Origin: Lachnospiraceae bacterium
GTDB taxonomy: Bacteria; Bacillota; Clostridia; Lachnospirales; Lachnospiraceae
DNA length: 35,798 nt
Assembly: GCA_016288705.1 (NCBI GenBank)
Contig: JAEELB010000218.1
Coordinates: 1-35,798, forward strand
Direction: 5' to 3'
The notes under the pieces were generated by a model. It searched no databases. It was given only the letters and a program-made list of their open reading frames with translations, and was not told the DNA's origin. Shown here piece by piece: positions 8,647 to 20,702 of the stretch; position 1 is the first letter of the stretch, and each line of letters starts with the position of its first letter. The position numbers and the translations under genes were made by a program.

Positions 8647-10375
8647 TGGAGAACACTGTCAGCGCAAGATTAATATATGTAACGCCCCCCACCGAGATCC
8701 AGAAACAGCGCATCATCGATTTCATAAAGGAAAAGTACAACGCTGACTCGGTGGAGCTTACCCTTAAGGAGGACCTGTCCATCGGCGGTGGCTTCATGCT
8801 CTACGCCGGGGATGTGTTCTACGACTGGAGCCTTAAAGGCAGGTCGGAACAGCTGAGGGAAAAGCTCAGGAACGCCGCCGCGGAGGACAGAAAAGCCGAC
8901 CTGATCCCCCTTTTGAAGACGGAGATAGAGAACTTCCATCTCGCCGCAAAGGGAAGGGAATCCGGAGTGGTGGTGAGAGTCGGGGACGGCATCGCCATGG
9001 TCCGCGGCATCAGACACGCCGAATACGGAGAGACCGTGATCTTTGACACCGGTGAAAAGGGGCTTGTGCAGGATATAGGCCCCGACCTTACGGGAATAGT
9101 CATATTCGGCGAACAGGCGGCCATCCGCCAGGGCAGCAGGGTGGTATCCACCGGCATGAGAGCCGGAATGCCCGCCGGGGAGAGATTTCTCGGACGGGTG
9201 GTGGACGCTATGGGAGAGCCCATCGACGGCGGGAAACCCATTGAATGCGAGACTTATATGCCCATAGAGCGCCCGGCTCCCGGCATCACCGAGAGACGCC
9301 CCGTTTCCGAGTCTCTTGCCACGGGGATACTGGCCATAGATTCCATGTTCCCCATCGGAAGAGGCCAGAGAGAGCTGATCATAGGCGACAGGCAGACCGG
9401 GAAGACCTCCATCGTTATGGACACCATACTCAACCAGAAGGATAGCGACGTCATCTGCATATATGCCGCCATAGGCCAGAAGGCCTCCACCGTGGCCAGG
9501 TTCGTCAACGTCCTCAGGGAATCCGGGGCCATGAGCCACACCATAGTGGTGAACGCGGGAAGCGGCGAGGCTGCCGCCATGCAGTACATCTGTCCCTACG
9601 CAGCCACGGCTCTGGGAGAGTACTTCATGTACAGAGGGCAGGACGTCCTTATAATCTATGACGACCTTTCAAAGCACGCCCAGGCCTACAGGGCCATCTC
9701 CCTGCTCCTGGGAAGGCCTCCCGGGAGGGAAGCATACCCCGGAGACGTGTTCTATCTGCATTCAAGACTGCTGGAGAGATCGGCGAGACTGACGGAAGAC
9801 GCCGGCGGCGGTTCGATGACGGCCCTTCCCGTGATCGAGACCCAGGCGGGGGACGTTTCCGCCTATATACCTACAAACGTCATATCCATAACCGACGGGC
9901 AGATCTGCCTTGAGACCGACCTTTTCAACGAGGGGCAGAGGCCTGCGGTCAATGTGGGACTCTCCGTGTCCAGGGTCGGCGGAGCCGCCCAGTCCAGAGC
10001 CATGAAGAGAGCTTCGGGCTCCATGAGGATAGATATAGCCCAGTTCAGGGAGATGGAGGTGTTCTCACAGTTTTCATCCGATCTGGATGAGGGTACCCTG
10101 AGGAGGCTCAAATACGGACGGAGCCTTATGAGGGTCTTAAGACAGAAGAACCTGTCCCCCATGACTCTTCAGGATCAGGTGGTGACACTGGTGTCGGCCC
10201 TTGACGGCGCCTTCACCGATGTGCCCGTGGAGAGGATCAAGGACGTCCAGTCCCTGCTTGTGGCCTGGTTCAGGACGAACAGGAGGGAGCTTATGAGCAG
10301 GATCGGCGGCGTAGGGGTCCTGACCGATGAAATGGAAACGGAAATAAAGACCTGCAGCAGAAAGTTCGTAAGGGA

Positions 10376-10397
<22 letters not shown>
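8646..10397 (+). CDS. atpA: F1Fo ATP synthase alpha subunit with N-terminal delta (OSCP) C-terminal domain
   Basis: The 583-residue protein is about 80 residues longer than ordinary alpha (about 500-510). Residues ~86-583 are a full alpha subunit: remnant N-terminal helix IPLLKTEIENFHL (87-99), Walker A GDRQTGKT (247-254), ALIIYDDLSKHA-type Walker B region, RPPGREAYPGD, and the VSRVGGAAQ arginine segment. Residues ~5-77 match the C-terminal domain of delta: a PPTEIQKQRI helix, then GGGFMLYAGD and the KGRSEQLREKL helix, which align with E. coli delta's [27 protein letters not shown] region. No separate delta gene and no delta N-terminal domain occur in the operon. The start ATG overlaps the atpF stop (TGATG) with GAGGAG 8 bases upstream, and the frame is open throughout. 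The domain call is by eye. Confidence 0.92.
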
Positions 10398-13133
<2,736 letters not shown>

Positions 13134-13164
13134 ACCGGATCGTAAAAATTTTTTAAAAAAATGC

Positions 13165-13193
13165 TTGCATTTTGTTTTTTGTTCGTGTATCAT
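13165..13193 (+). promoter_or_regulatory. Promoter of the S10 ribosomal operon
   Basis: TTGCAT (13165-13170) and TATCAT (13188-13193) are 17 bases apart, preceded by an A/T-rich run (13145-13162) that could act as an UP element. Transcription would start near 13200 and give a leader of about 230 nt before rpsJ. Confidence 0.75.
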
Positions 13194-13199
13194 TGTTCA

Positions 13200-13432
13200 C
13201 GCTGTGACATGATAGCTATGAAGTGAGAAGTTGCTGCCGGCATTCAGGCAGGTAATTCCGCGGAGCGAAGGTCATGCCTGATTATGACGACAGGTCACTG
13301 CGTATTACATCCTAACCGGCAAGTGCGCGCAGGATCGGATCCTGCTTTTATTTTCGGTAAGGTATGGACACGCACGGAAGGGTGTGCAGCAACCTCCTGT
13401 CAGATGTAATGTCCGCAAAGGAGGCAGTTTTT
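13200..13432 (+). promoter_or_regulatory. Structured 5' leader of the S10 operon
   Basis: The gap between atpC and rpsJ (299 bases) has no convincing gene after the promoter. It holds a folded leader: TGCCGG (13235-13240) pairs with CCGGCA (13316-13321) to enclose CAGGCA/TGCCTG (13245-13250/13275-13280). A terminator-like hairpin follows at 13329. Finally CCTCCT (13393-13398) can pair perfectly with the rpsJ ribosome site AGGAGG (13419-13424). In E. coli, L4 binds the S10 leader and represses by attenuation and translational block. A similar feedback here is plausible, but it is inferred from layout only. Confidence 0.55.
13329..13354 (+). terminator. Attenuator-like hairpin in the S10 leader
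   Basis: GCAGGAT (13329-13335) pairs with ATCCTGC (13339-13345) around a CGG triloop, and the U-tract TTTTATTTT (13346-13354) follows at once. A 7-bp terminator placed 79 bases before rpsJ, inside a structured leader, fits transcription attenuation better than operon end. Confidence 0.5.
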
Positions 13433-13753
13433 ATGGCAAGTCAGATAATGAGGATCGTGCTTAAATCCTATGATCATCAGCTGCTGGATGCTTCGGCCAG
13501 GAAGATCATAGAGTCGGCGAGAAAGAATGGCTCCCAGGTTTCGGGACCCGTGCCGCTTCCCACCAGAAAAGAAGTGGTGACCATTCTGAGGGCTGTGCAC
13601 AAGTACAAGGATTCCAGGGAACAGTTCGAGCAGAGGACGCACAAGCGCCTTATCGACGTCCTGGCATATACGAAGAAGTTCAAGGAGGCGATGGAACAGA
13701 ATTTGGAATTGCCTGCCGGTGTGTATATTAAGATCACTATGATCACAAGGTGA
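13433..13753 (+). CDS. rpsJ: 30S ribosomal protein S10 (NusE)
   Basis: The 106-residue protein shows the S10 core ([42 protein letters not shown]) and ends [12 protein letters not shown]10 belongs to the 30S head and also acts as NusE with NusB in antitermination. The segment after RLID (residues ~77-92, [16 protein letters not shown]) lacks the usual NPTPKTVDAL-like sequence and is one residue longer. ATG 13433 is chosen over an upstream in-frame ATG (13364) because AGGAGG is 8 bases before it and homology begins there. First gene of the operon. Confidence 0.96.
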   Translation: MASQIMRIVLKSYDHQLLDASARKIIESARKNGSQVSGPVPLPTRKEVVTILRAVHKYKDSREQFEQRTHKRLIDVLAYTKKFKEAMEQNLELPAGVYIKITMITR

Positions 13754-13764
13754 AGGAGTTTCTG

Positions 13765-14433
13765 ATGAAAAAGGCGATACTTGCAAAAAAGGTCGGTATG
13801 ACCCAGATGTTTATGGAAGACGGCACAGTGATTCCTGTTACCGTTTTGAGCGCCGGGCCCTGCACAGTAACGCAGGTCAAGAGTGACGAGACCGATGGCT
13901 ACAGTGCCGTTCAGGTGGGCTATGAAGATACAAAAGAAAAGCTCAGGGCCGATGGCAACGTGTATCACAGACATGCCGCCAACAAGCCCCATGTGGGACA
14001 GTTCAAGAAATCCGAGCTTCCTGTTCAGAAATATCTGAGAGAGTTCAGATTCGAGAATTCCGCCGATTACAAGGTGGGCGACCAGATCAAAGCCGATATC
14101 TTCGAAGAGGGCGACAGGGTCGACATCACAGGCGTGTCAAGAGGTAAGGGCTTCCAGGGAGCCATCAAGAGGTTCAACCAGCACAGAGGTCCCATGGGAC
14201 ACGGTTCCAAGTTCCACAGGCACCAGGGTTCCAACGGTTCCAGTTCCGATCCCAGCCGCGTGTACAAGGGAAAGGGAATGGCCGGACACATGGGTAGCGT
14301 GCAGGTTACGGTTCAGAACCTGAAGGTGGTCAGAGTCGATGCAGAAAAGAATCTGATCCTTGTGAGAGGTTCTATACCCGGAGCGGAGAAGTCTCTTGTG
14401 ACCATTAAGGAGACGGTCATCGCCGAGGCGTGA
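13765..14433 (+). CDS. rplC: 50S ribosomal protein L3
   Basis: The 222-residue protein starts with the typical [15 protein letters not shown] and contains the long loop reaching toward the peptidyl-transferase centre ([12 protein letters not shown], then [19 protein letters not shown]). ATG 13765 has AAGGAG overlapping the rpsJ stop; an upstream GTG (13750) would merely extend into rpsJ. L3 is an early assembly protein of the 50S subunit. It sits in the standard rpsJ-rplC-rplD order. Confidence 0.97.
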   Translation: MKKAILAKKVGMTQMFMEDGTVIPVTVLSAGPCTVTQVKSDETDGYSAVQVGYEDTKEKLRADGNVYHRHAANKPHVGQFKKSELPVQKYLREFRFENSADYKVGDQIKADIFEEGDRVDITGVSRGKGFQGAIKRFNQHRGPMGHGSKFHRHQGSNGSSSDPSRVYKGKGMAGHMGSVQVTVQNLKVVRVDAEKNLILVRGSIPGAEKSLVTIKETVIAEA

Positions 14434-14470
14434 CCCTCTGTCACATACAGATCAGGAAGGAGAAAAACAG

Positions 14471-15091
14471 ATGGCCAGTGTATCTGTCTATGATATGAAA
14501 GGTAAGGAAGTCGGGACCATGGAACTTTCCGACGAGGTCTTTGCCGCAGAGGTAAATGAACACCTCGTGCATATGGCGGTGGTGAAGTATCTTGCAGACA
14601 ACCGTCAGGGCACCCAGAAGGCAAAGGGCAGGAGAGAGGTTTCCGGCGGCGGAAGAAAGCCCTGGAGGCAGAAGGGAACAGGACATGCGAGGCAGGGATC
14701 CATCCGTGCGGCGCAGTGGAAAGGCGGCGGAATGATCTTCGCTCCCGTTCCGAGAGACTATTCCTTCAAGATGAACAGGAAAGAGAAGAGAGCCGCTCTG
14801 AAGGGCGCTCTCACCAGCCGTCTTCAGGATGGCAAGCTCATCGTGATCGATGAACTGAAACTTGATGAGATCAAGACCAGCGCCATGGCTCAGTTCATGA
14901 AGGACCTGAAGCTTGAAAAGGCCATGATAGTCACCGCTGATCACGATACCAATGTCGTCATATCCGCAAGGAACATTCCTGAGCTCTCCACCACTCAGGT
15001 GGGCAAGCTCAGTGTGTATGACATACTTAACGGCGGGACTCTGGTGCTCACCAGGGATACCGCGGAGAAGATCGGGGAGGTATACGCATAA
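14471..15091 (+). CDS. rplD: 50S ribosomal protein L4
   Basis: The 206-residue protein carries the extended loop GGGRKPWRQKGTGHAR that lines the peptide exit tunnel, followed by a globular domain with SVYDIL near the end. In gammaproteobacteria L4 is the repressor of its own S10 operon, so it is the natural candidate ligand for the leader described here. The ribosome site is GGAAGGAG upstream of ATG 14471. The stop codon overlaps the rplW start by one base (TAATG). Confidence 0.97.
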   Translation: MASVSVYDMKGKEVGTMELSDEVFAAEVNEHLVHMAVVKYLADNRQGTQKAKGRREVSGGGRKPWRQKGTGHARQGSIRAAQWKGGGMIFAPVPRDYSFKMNRKEKRAALKGALTSRLQDGKLIVIDELKLDEIKTSAMAQFMKDLKLEKAMIVTADHDTNVVISARNIPELSTTQVGKLSVYDILNGGTLVLTRDTAEKIGEVYA

Positions 15092-15390
15092 TGGCAGCCC
15101 TTGAATACTATGATGTGATCCTTAAACCCCTTGTCACCGAGAAGAGTCTGGCAGGGATGGGAGAGAAGAGATACACCTTTCTCGTACATCCCCAGTCAAC
15201 CAAGGTCCAGATCAGGGATGCGGTTGAGAAGATGTTCGACGGTGTCAGGGTTGAGAAAGTGCGCACCATGAACGTGCCCGGCAAGACCAAGCGCAGGGGC
15301 ATGATCTTTGGCAAGACCGCGAAGACAAAGAAAGCTGTTATACAGCTTACCGAAGACAGCAAAGATATCGAACTGTTCCAGGGACTGTGA
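15091..15390 (+). CDS. rplW: 50S ribosomal protein L23
   Basis: The 99-residue protein has the LVTEKS motif near its start and the KTKRRGMIFGKT segment typical of bacterial L23. It sits at the tunnel exit, where it docks trigger factor and SRP. The start overlaps the rplD stop, with GGGGAGG about a dozen bases upstream. Normal length. Confidence 0.97.
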   Translation: MAALEYYDVILKPLVTEKSLAGMGEKRYTFLVHPQSTKVQIRDAVEKMFDGVRVEKVRTMNVPGKTKRRGMIFGKTAKTKKAVIQLTEDSKDIELFQGL

Positions 15391-15445
15391 CCGGAAGACA
15401 CCGGAAGCCGGACATACTGAACAGCAGGAGTGAAAGGAAAGAAAA

Positions 15446-16288
15446 ATGGGTATAAGGACATATAAGCCGTATACACCTTCGAGACGCGGCATGACCTCGT
15501 CTGACAAGGCAGAGATCACAAAGGAGACCCCCGAGAAGAGTCTTCTGTCATCTCTTAAGAAGACAGCCGGCAGGAACAGCCAGGGCAAGATCACCGTCCG
15601 CTTCAGAGGGGGCGGGAGCAGGAGGCTCTACAGGCACATCGACTACAGACGCGACAAGGTCGGTATGAGCGCAAAGGTTCTGGGCATCGAGTACGATCCC
15701 AACCGCACCGCGAATATAGCCCTCATTTGCTACGAGGATGGGACAAAGTCATACATTCTCGCTCCCGAGGGACTTACCGACGGGATGACGGTCATGAACG
15801 GCGAGGGAGCCGAGATCCGCGTGGGCAACTGCCTGCCTCTTGCCAATATTCCCATCGGTACCATGGTACACAACGTTGAGCTGTATCCCGGAAAGGGCGG
15901 GCAGCTTGTGAGATCCGCCGGCAACGGCGCGCAGCTCATGGCTAAGGAAGGAAAGAACGCGACCCTTCGTCTTCCCTCCGGCGAGATGAGAATGGTTCCC
16001 ATCACCTGCAGAGCCACCATCGGAGTGGTAGGAAACGGCGACCACAACCTTATCCATCTCGGAAAGGCGGGAAGGAAGAGAAACATGGGCTTCAGGCCTC
16101 ATGTGAGAGGCTCGGCCATGAACCCCAACGACCACCCTCACGGCGGTGGAGAGGGAAGAGCCCCCGTGGGACGTCCCGGACCCTGTACCCCCTGGGGTAA
16201 GCCTGCTCTTGGTTACAAGACCAGGAAGAAAAAGAACAAGTCCAACAAGATGATTGTCAGGAGAAGGGACGGACGCGCGATCAAGTGA
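15446..16288 (+). CDS. rplB: 50S ribosomal protein L2
   Basis: The 280-residue protein has the canonical [11 protein letters not shown]-terminal region and the C-terminal [12 protein letters not shown] motif, whose histidine lies near the peptidyl-transferase centre. The basic tail ends [18 protein letters not shown]2 is needed for subunit association. AAAGGA lies upstream of ATG 15446. Standard position between rplW and rpsS. Confidence 0.98.
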   Translation: MGIRTYKPYTPSRRGMTSSDKAEITKETPEKSLLSSLKKTAGRNSQGKITVRFRGGGSRRLYRHIDYRRDKVGMSAKVLGIEYDPNRTANIALICYEDGTKSYILAPEGLTDGMTVMNGEGAEIRVGNCLPLANIPIGTMVHNVELYPGKGGQLVRSAGNGAQLMAKEGKNATLRLPSGEMRMVPITCRATIGVVGNGDHNLIHLGKAGRKRNMGFRPHVRGSAMNPNDHPHGGGEGRAPVGRPGPCTPWGKPALGYKTRKKKNKSNKMIVRRRDGRAIK

Positions 16289-16320
16289 GTTCTGACCGTA
16301 GATTATAAGGAGTTCAACAC

Positions 16321-16599
16321 ATGAGCAGATCAATAAAAAAAGGACCTTTCGCTGATGCGAGCATTCTCAAGAAGATCGATGCCCTCAACAAGTCGGGCGA
16401 GAAGACGGTCGTAAAGACATGGTCGAGGCGTTCTACCATATTTCCTTCATTCGTAGGCCACACCATAGCGGTTCACGACGGAAGGAAGCACGTTCCGGTG
16501 TACATCACCGAGGACATGGTGGGACACAAGCTTGGAGAGTTCGTTCAGACGCGTACATATCGCGGACATTCCGGCTCTGACAAGTCAAAGGTATCGTAA
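16321..16599 (+). CDS. rpsS: 30S ribosomal protein S19
   Basis: The 92-residue protein contains [39 protein letters not shown] and GHKLGEF-type blocks, all diagnostic of S19 in the 30S head. AAGGAG precedes ATG 16321. Normal length and position. rplV begins 28 bases after the stop. Confidence 0.98.
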   Translation: MSRSIKKGPFADASILKKIDALNKSGEKTVVKTWSRRSTIFPSFVGHTIAVHDGRKHVPVYITEDMVGHKLGEFVQTRTYRGHSGSDKSKVS

Positions 16600-16627
16600 G
16601 AAGGGTCTAAACGGAGGATTATCTGAA

Positions 16628-17014
16628 ATGGCAAAAGGACATAGAACCCAGATCAAAAGGGCCAGGAACAATGAAAAGGATACAAGACCCAAGGCTAAGC
16701 TCACCTATGCGAGGATCCCGATCCAGAAGGCTTGTTTCGTACTTGATGCGATCAGAGGAAAGGATGTGACCACTGCTGAGGCTATTCTGACCTACAGCCC
16801 CAGGAACGCATCCAGGATCATCCTCAAGCTTCTCCAGAGCGCATGCGCCAATGCGGAGAACAACAACGGTATGAACAAAGCCAATCTGTACATTGCTGAG
16901 TGTTATGCCGGACAGGGGCCTGTTATGAAGAGGATCCGTCCCAGAGCTCAGGGAAGGGCATACAGGATCCTGCACAGAACCAGCACCATTACCCTGGTGC
17001 TTGATGAAAAGTAA
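16628..17014 (+). CDS. rplV: 50S ribosomal protein L22
   Basis: The 128-residue protein starts MAKGHRTQIKRARNN, with KLTYARIPIQKACFVLD as the first helix region and the exit-tunnel beta-hairpin (MKRIRPRAQGRAYRI) where macrolide-resistance changes occur in other species. The start is ATG 16628, where homology begins and GGAGG (16614-16618) lies upstream; an in-frame ATG at 16532 inside rpsS is rejected. Confidence 0.96.
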   Translation: MAKGHRTQIKRARNNEKDTRPKAKLTYARIPIQKACFVLDAIRGKDVTTAEAILTYSPRNASRIILKLLQSACANAENNNGMNKANLYIAECYAGQGPVMKRIRPRAQGRAYRILHRTSTITLVLDEK

Positions 17015-17044
17015 ATCGGCGTAATAGTAAGAGGAGTAGGACAG

Positions 17045-17725
17045 ATGGGACAGAAAGTAAATCCGCATGGAATGAGAGTCGGTATCATTAATGACTGGGA
17101 GTCTCGGTGGTTTGCCAACGACAAGGAGTTTTCGGACGCCCTCATTGAGGATTACAGGATCAGACAGTATGTTCAGAAGAATCTCGGCTCGGCTCAGGTG
17201 TCGAGAGTGGAGATCGAAAGAGCTACAGGCCGTCTCAGAGTGATCATTCATTCGGCAAAGCCCGGCGTGATCATCGGAAAAGGCGGAGAGTCGATAGAGA
17301 ATACCAGAAAAGCCATTACAAAGCTCGTTGGAAAGAATGTCAACATCGACATCAAAGAGATAAAGAGGCCTGACAGGGACGCTCAGCTGGTGGCGGAGAA
17401 CATCGCAAGCCAGCTTGAGAACAGGACATCCTTCAGGCGCGCAATGAAATCCTGCATGAACAGGACCATGAAGAGCGGGGCCCTCGGGATCAAGACTTCC
17501 GTTTCGGGACGTCTCGGAGGCGCCGATATCGCCAGGAAGGAGACTTATTCCGACGGTACCATCCCTCTTCAGACTTTGAGAGCTGATATTGATTACGGCT
17601 TTGCCGAGGCGGATACCACTTACGGCAAGGTTGGTGTAAAGGTCTGGATCTACAAGGGAGAGGTTCTCCCCAAGAAAGCAGACAGGGAAAAGGAAGGGAG
17701 CGACATAAATCATGTTAATGCCTAA
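17045..17725 (+). CDS. rpsC: 30S ribosomal protein S3
   Basis: The 226-residue protein has an N-terminal [13 protein letters not shown], a KH RNA-binding domain with the GKGG loop at 78-81 ([11 protein letters not shown]), and the C-terminal [15 protein letters not shown] block. S3 forms part of the mRNA entry channel. AGAGGAG precedes ATG 17045. Its last 14 bases overlap rplP. Confidence 0.98.
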   Translation: MGQKVNPHGMRVGIINDWESRWFANDKEFSDALIEDYRIRQYVQKNLGSAQVSRVEIERATGRLRVIIHSAKPGVIIGKGGESIENTRKAITKLVGKNVNIDIKEIKRPDRDAQLVAENIASQLENRTSFRRAMKSCMNRTMKSGALGIKTSVSGRLGGADIARKETYSDGTIPLQTLRADIDYGFAEADTTYGKVGVKVWIYKGEVLPKKADREKEGSDINHVNA

Positions 17726-18143
17726 GAGAGTCAAGCATCGCAAGCAGCAGCGAGGCCGCATGACCCACAAGGCCAACCGCGGCATAAAACTTAATTATGG
17801 TGATTACGGTCTGGTAGCTCTTGAGCCCTGCTGGATCAAATCAAACCAGATCGAAGCAGCCCGTGTGGCTATGACCCGTTTCACGAGACGTGGCGGTCAG
17901 GTGTGGATCAAGATCTTCCCTGACAAACCCGTGACACTGAAGCCTCTCGGAACCCGTATGGGATCCGGAAAAGGCGCCACGGATCACTGGGTGGCGGTTG
18001 TCCGTCCGGGAGTAGTCATGTTTGAGATCGCCGGTGTAAGTGAAGAGGTGGCGAAAGAGGCTCTTCGCCTTGCTACCTACAAGCTACCCTGCAAATGCAA
18101 GGTTATCACCAGAGCCGATGAGGAAGGCGGTGCTGCAGTATGA
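17712..18143 (+). CDS. rplP: 50S ribosomal protein L16
   Basis: The 143-residue protein begins [15 protein letters not shown] and carries [16 protein letters not shown] and [14 protein letters not shown], hallmarks of L16, which helps position A-site tRNA. ATG 17712 lies 14 bases inside rpsC; a second in-frame ATG at 17718 is possible, but many Firmicute L16 proteins begin with the longer form. An ATGA overlap joins it to rpmC. Confidence 0.97.
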   Translation: MLMPKRVKHRKQQRGRMTHKANRGIKLNYGDYGLVALEPCWIKSNQIEAARVAMTRFTRRGGQVWIKIFPDKPVTLKPLGTRMGSGKGATDHWVAVVRPGVVMFEIAGVSEEVAKEALRLATYKLPCKCKVITRADEEGGAAV

Positions 18144-18346
18144 AGAAGACCAAGTATATGGAAGAGCTTCTGAAGAGAAGCGATACAGAGCTTAAGAGTG
18201 AGCTTGTGGACGCAAAAAAAGAGCTTTTTAATCTGAGGTTCCAGAATGCGACTAACCAGCTTGACAATACCGCCAGGATCAGCGAAGTCAGGAAGAATAT
18301 AGCCAGGATCCAGACGGTTATGACACAGAAGGCCGGCAAGGCCTGA
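18140..18346 (+). CDS. rpmC: 50S ribosomal protein L29
   Basis: The 68-residue helical-hairpin protein has the core [27 protein letters not shown] sequence followed by IRTVMTQK-like RIQTVMTQK. It lies near the tunnel exit next to L23. The ATG overlaps the rplP stop (ATGA). Confidence 0.96.
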   Translation: MKKTKYMEELLKRSDTELKSELVDAKKELFNLRFQNATNQLDNTARISEVRKNIARIQTVMTQKAGKA

Positions 18347-18360
18347 GAGACGGGAGGTAG

Positions 18361-18624
18361 ATGGCAGTGGAAGAGAGAAATCTGCGGAAGACCCGCACAG
18401 GCAGGGTAGTCAGCAACAAGATGGACAAGACCATCGTAGTCGCCGTTGAGGATCATGTTAAGCATCCTCTCTACAACAAGATCATCAAGAAGACCTACAA
18501 GTGCAAGGCTCATGACGAAGAGAACGCCGCCGGTGTCGGCGACAGGGTAAGGGTCATGGAGACCAGACCTCTTTCAAAGGACAAGAGGTGGAGACTTGTT
18601 GAGATAATCGAGAAGGCGAAGTGA
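18361..18624 (+). CDS. rpsQ: 30S ribosomal protein S17
   Basis: The 87-residue OB-fold protein has the [19 protein letters not shown] start and the [20 protein letters not shown] block typical of S17, a primary 16S rRNA binder. GGGAGG lies just before ATG 18361. It is followed by a 57-base gap with no clear element. Confidence 0.97.
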   Translation: MAVEERNLRKTRTGRVVSNKMDKTIVVAVEDHVKHPLYNKIIKKTYKCKAHDEENAAGVGDRVRVMETRPLSKDKRWRLVEIIEKAK

Positions 18625-18681
18625 TCGTTTAAGAGCCTTACCGTTATCGTTTGTTGAGAAGCTTAAGAAAGGAAAGTACAG

Positions 18682-19050
18682 ATGATACAGCAGGAAAGCA
18701 GACTGCGGGTCGCTGACAATACAGGTGCCAAGGAACTGCTATGCATCAGGGTTCTTGGAGGATCTACCAGGCGATATGCCCGCATAGGTGATACGATTGT
18801 GGCTACAGTTAAGGATGCGGCGCCTAACGGAATGGTCAAGAGCGGTCAGGTTGTGAAGGCCGTGGTGGTCCGCACAGTGAACAAGACCAGGAGAAGCGAC
18901 GGTTCCTATATCCGTTTCGATGAGAACGCTGCGGTCATCATCAAGGATGACAACACTCCTCAGGGTACGCGTATCTTCGGACCCGTGGCCAGGGAGCTCA
19001 GAGAGAGACAGTTCATGAAGATAGTGTCGCTTGCACCCGAGGTTCTTTGA
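18682..19050 (+). CDS. rplN: 50S ribosomal protein L14
   Basis: The 122-residue protein begins [18 protein letters not shown], the universal L14 signature, and ends with [28 protein letters not shown] sequence. L14 contacts the 30S subunit in bridge B8. AAGGAAAG precedes ATG 18682. Normal length. Confidence 0.98.
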   Translation: MIQQESRLRVADNTGAKELLCIRVLGGSTRRYARIGDTIVATVKDAAPNGMVKSGQVVKAVVVRTVNKTRRSDGSYIRFDENAAVIIKDDNTPQGTRIFGPVARELRERQFMKIVSLAPEVL

Positions 19051-19082
19051 AATAAGGGAAGCGATTAAGGAGGCACTTAAAA

Positions 19083-19394
19083 ATGTCAATGCTTAAGATC
19101 AAACAGGGCGATATGGTAAAGGTTATCGCAGGTAAAGACAAGGACAGGGAAGGCAAGGTCCTCTCCGTGGATCCCAAGAAGCACAGAGTGATCGTCGAGG
19201 GTATCAACATGATCAAGAAACATGAGAAGCCCTCCGCGGTCAATCAGAACGGCGGCATAGTCGAGAGAGAAGCGCCGCTTGATATTTCGAATGTCATGTA
19301 TCTTCAGAACGGTGAACCCACCCGTGTGGGATTCAGGACTGAGGACGGCAAGAAGGTCCGCGTCGCAAAGAAGACCGGCGAAGTGATCGGTTAA
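19083..19394 (+). CDS. rplX: 50S ribosomal protein L24
   Basis: The 103-residue protein has a KOW motif ([19 protein letters not shown]) and the [11 protein letters not shown] strand, as in bacterial L24, a 50S assembly initiator. A strong TAAGGAGG site precedes ATG 19083. Normal length and place. Confidence 0.97.
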   Translation: MSMLKIKQGDMVKVIAGKDKDREGKVLSVDPKKHRVIVEGINMIKKHEKPSAVNQNGGIVEREAPLDISNVMYLQNGEPTRVGFRTEDGKKVRVAKKTGEVIG

Positions 19395-19408
19395 AGGAGG
19401 TACGTATT

Positions 19409-19957
19409 TTGGGCAGCAGACTCAGAGATACATACGCAAAGGAAATTGTTCCGGCGATGGAAAAGAAGTTCGGCTACAAGAATGTCATGCAGGTGCCGAA
19501 ACTCGCAAAGATCGTTGTGAATATGGCAGTAGGTGAGGCAAAGGAGAATGCCAAGGCTCTCGATTCCGCAGTAGCGGATATGGAGACCATCACCGGACAG
19601 AAGGCGATCGTCACCAAGGCCAAGAAGTCCATAGCGAATTTCAAGATCCGTGAAGGACAAGCTATCGGCTGCAAGGTGACCCTCAGAGGGGACAGGATGT
19701 ATGAGTTCTTCGACAGGCTCGTGAATCTCGCCCTTCCCCGTGTCCGTGATTTCAGAGGTGTTTCTGCGGATTCCTTCGACGGAAGAGGGAATTATGCGCT
19801 TGGAATACGTGAACAGGTCATATTCCCTGAGATCGAATATGACAAGATAGACAAGGTGCGCGGGATGGATGTGATCATCTGTACAACGGCAGGAACAGAT
19901 GAGGAAGCAAGAGAACTTCTGTCACTTTTCAGAATGCCGTTCAAGAAAGGCGAATGA
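19409..19957 (+). CDS. rplE: 50S ribosomal protein L5
   Basis: The 182-residue protein contains [34 protein letters not shown] and [19 protein letters not shown], all L5 hallmarks; L5 anchors 5S rRNA in the central protuberance. The start is TTG 19409, fixed by AGGAGG at 19395-19400 (8-base spacing) and by homology from residue 3; no ATG is available there. Confidence 0.96.
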   Translation: MGSRLRDTYAKEIVPAMEKKFGYKNVMQVPKLAKIVVNMAVGEAKENAKALDSAVADMETITGQKAIVTKAKKSIANFKIREGQAIGCKVTLRGDRMYEFFDRLVNLALPRVRDFRGVSADSFDGRGNYALGIREQVIFPEIEYDKIDKVRGMDVIICTTAGTDEEARELLSLFRMPFKKGE

Positions 19958-19958
19958 T

Positions 19959-20144
19959 ATGGCTAAAACAGCGATGAAGATCAAGCAGCAGAGGAAGCCC
20001 AAGTTTTCCACCAGGGCATACACACGTTGCAAAATATGCGGACGTCCTCATTCAGTTTTGAAGAAGTACGGCATCTGCAGAATCTGTTTCCGCGAACTTG
20101 CGTACAGAGGAGAAATACCGGGGGTCAGGAAGGCTTCCTGGTGA
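19959..20144 (+). CDS. rpsZ: 30S ribosomal protein S14, zinc-binding short form
   Basis: The 61-residue short-type S14 has four cysteines (C24, C27, C40, C43) forming a zinc ribbon ([11 protein letters not shown], then [11 protein letters not shown]). It is the zinc-dependent form of S14. ATG 19959 comes one base after the rplE stop, with AAAGG upstream; longer in-frame starts inside rplE are rejected. A 122-base gap follows before rpsH. Confidence 0.97.
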   Translation: MAKTAMKIKQQRKPKFSTRAYTRCKICGRPHSVLKKYGICRICFRELAYRGEIPGVRKASW

Positions 20145-20266
20145 TCATATAACCTGAAGTACATTATTTGCAGGAAAACCCACAGGGGTATCCATGATGT
20201 TTCGAAGCCTGAAGGGCAGGTCCCCCGGGCGGAGAGACACGGCAGAGATAAGAAGGAGTACGTAAA
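20145..20266 (+). promoter_or_regulatory. Long intercistronic region before rpsH
   Basis: This 122-base gap is unusually long for the operon and has no credible ORF. It contains small self-complementary blocks such as CCTG/CAGG (20209-20212/20218-20221). A strong AAGGAG site lies just before rpsH. S8 represses the spc operon by binding mRNA in E. coli, so a leader for S8 control is conceivable. I could not recognise the S8-binding fold, so this is only a location to examine. Confidence 0.3.
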
Positions 20267-20668
20267 ATGACAATGAGTGATCCCATTGCGGATATGCTTA
20301 CGAGGATCCGCAACGCAAATACCGCAAAGCACGATACAGTGGACGTTCCCTCGTCCAAAATGAAAGTGGCCATAGCAGATATACTCAAGGATGAAGGGTA
20401 TATCGAGGATTATGAGCTCAGGGATGCCGGAGCTTTCAAGAATATCCACATGACCCTTAAATACGGCGAGGACAAGAGCGAAAGGATCATCACGGGACTG
20501 AAGAGGATCAGCAAGCCCGGGCTTCGTGTATACGCGCCCAAGGATAAGCTTCCTAAGGTTCTGGGAGGTCTTGGCACCGCGATCATCTCCACGAATCAGG
20601 GCGTTGTTACGGACAGGAAGGCCAGAGAGCTTGGGGTCGGCGGCGAAGTGCTGGCGTTCATCTGGTAA
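20267..20668 (+). CDS. rpsH: 30S ribosomal protein S8
   Basis: The 133-residue protein begins [18 protein letters not shown], the S8 signature, and ends [23 protein letters not shown]8 binds helix 21 of 16S rRNA and acts as a translational repressor of the spc operon in E. coli. AAGGAG precedes the ATG. Normal length. Confidence 0.98.
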   Translation: MTMSDPIADMLTRIRNANTAKHDTVDVPSSKMKVAIADILKDEGYIEDYELRDAGAFKNIHMTLKYGEDKSERIITGLKRISKPGLRVYAPKDKLPKVLGGLGTAIISTNQGVVTDRKARELGVGGEVLAFIW

Positions 20669-20702
20669 TTCATTCATTAGTAAACAGTAAGGAGGAACGG
20701 GC

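Noticed and set aside
8636..8650. A frameshift or deletion artefact as the cause of the missing delta N-terminal domain
   Set aside because: The b subunit has normal length, its stop overlaps the fused alpha start with a good ribosome site, and about 300 bases of delta coding sequence are simply absent; a single-base error cannot produce this. A larger assembly deletion cannot be excluded from sequence alone.
16619..17785. A 388-codon open frame on the minus strand
   Set aside because: It lies entirely antisense to rplV and rpsC, which are unmistakable; it has no family resemblance and no ribosome site in context. It is a by-product of codon bias.
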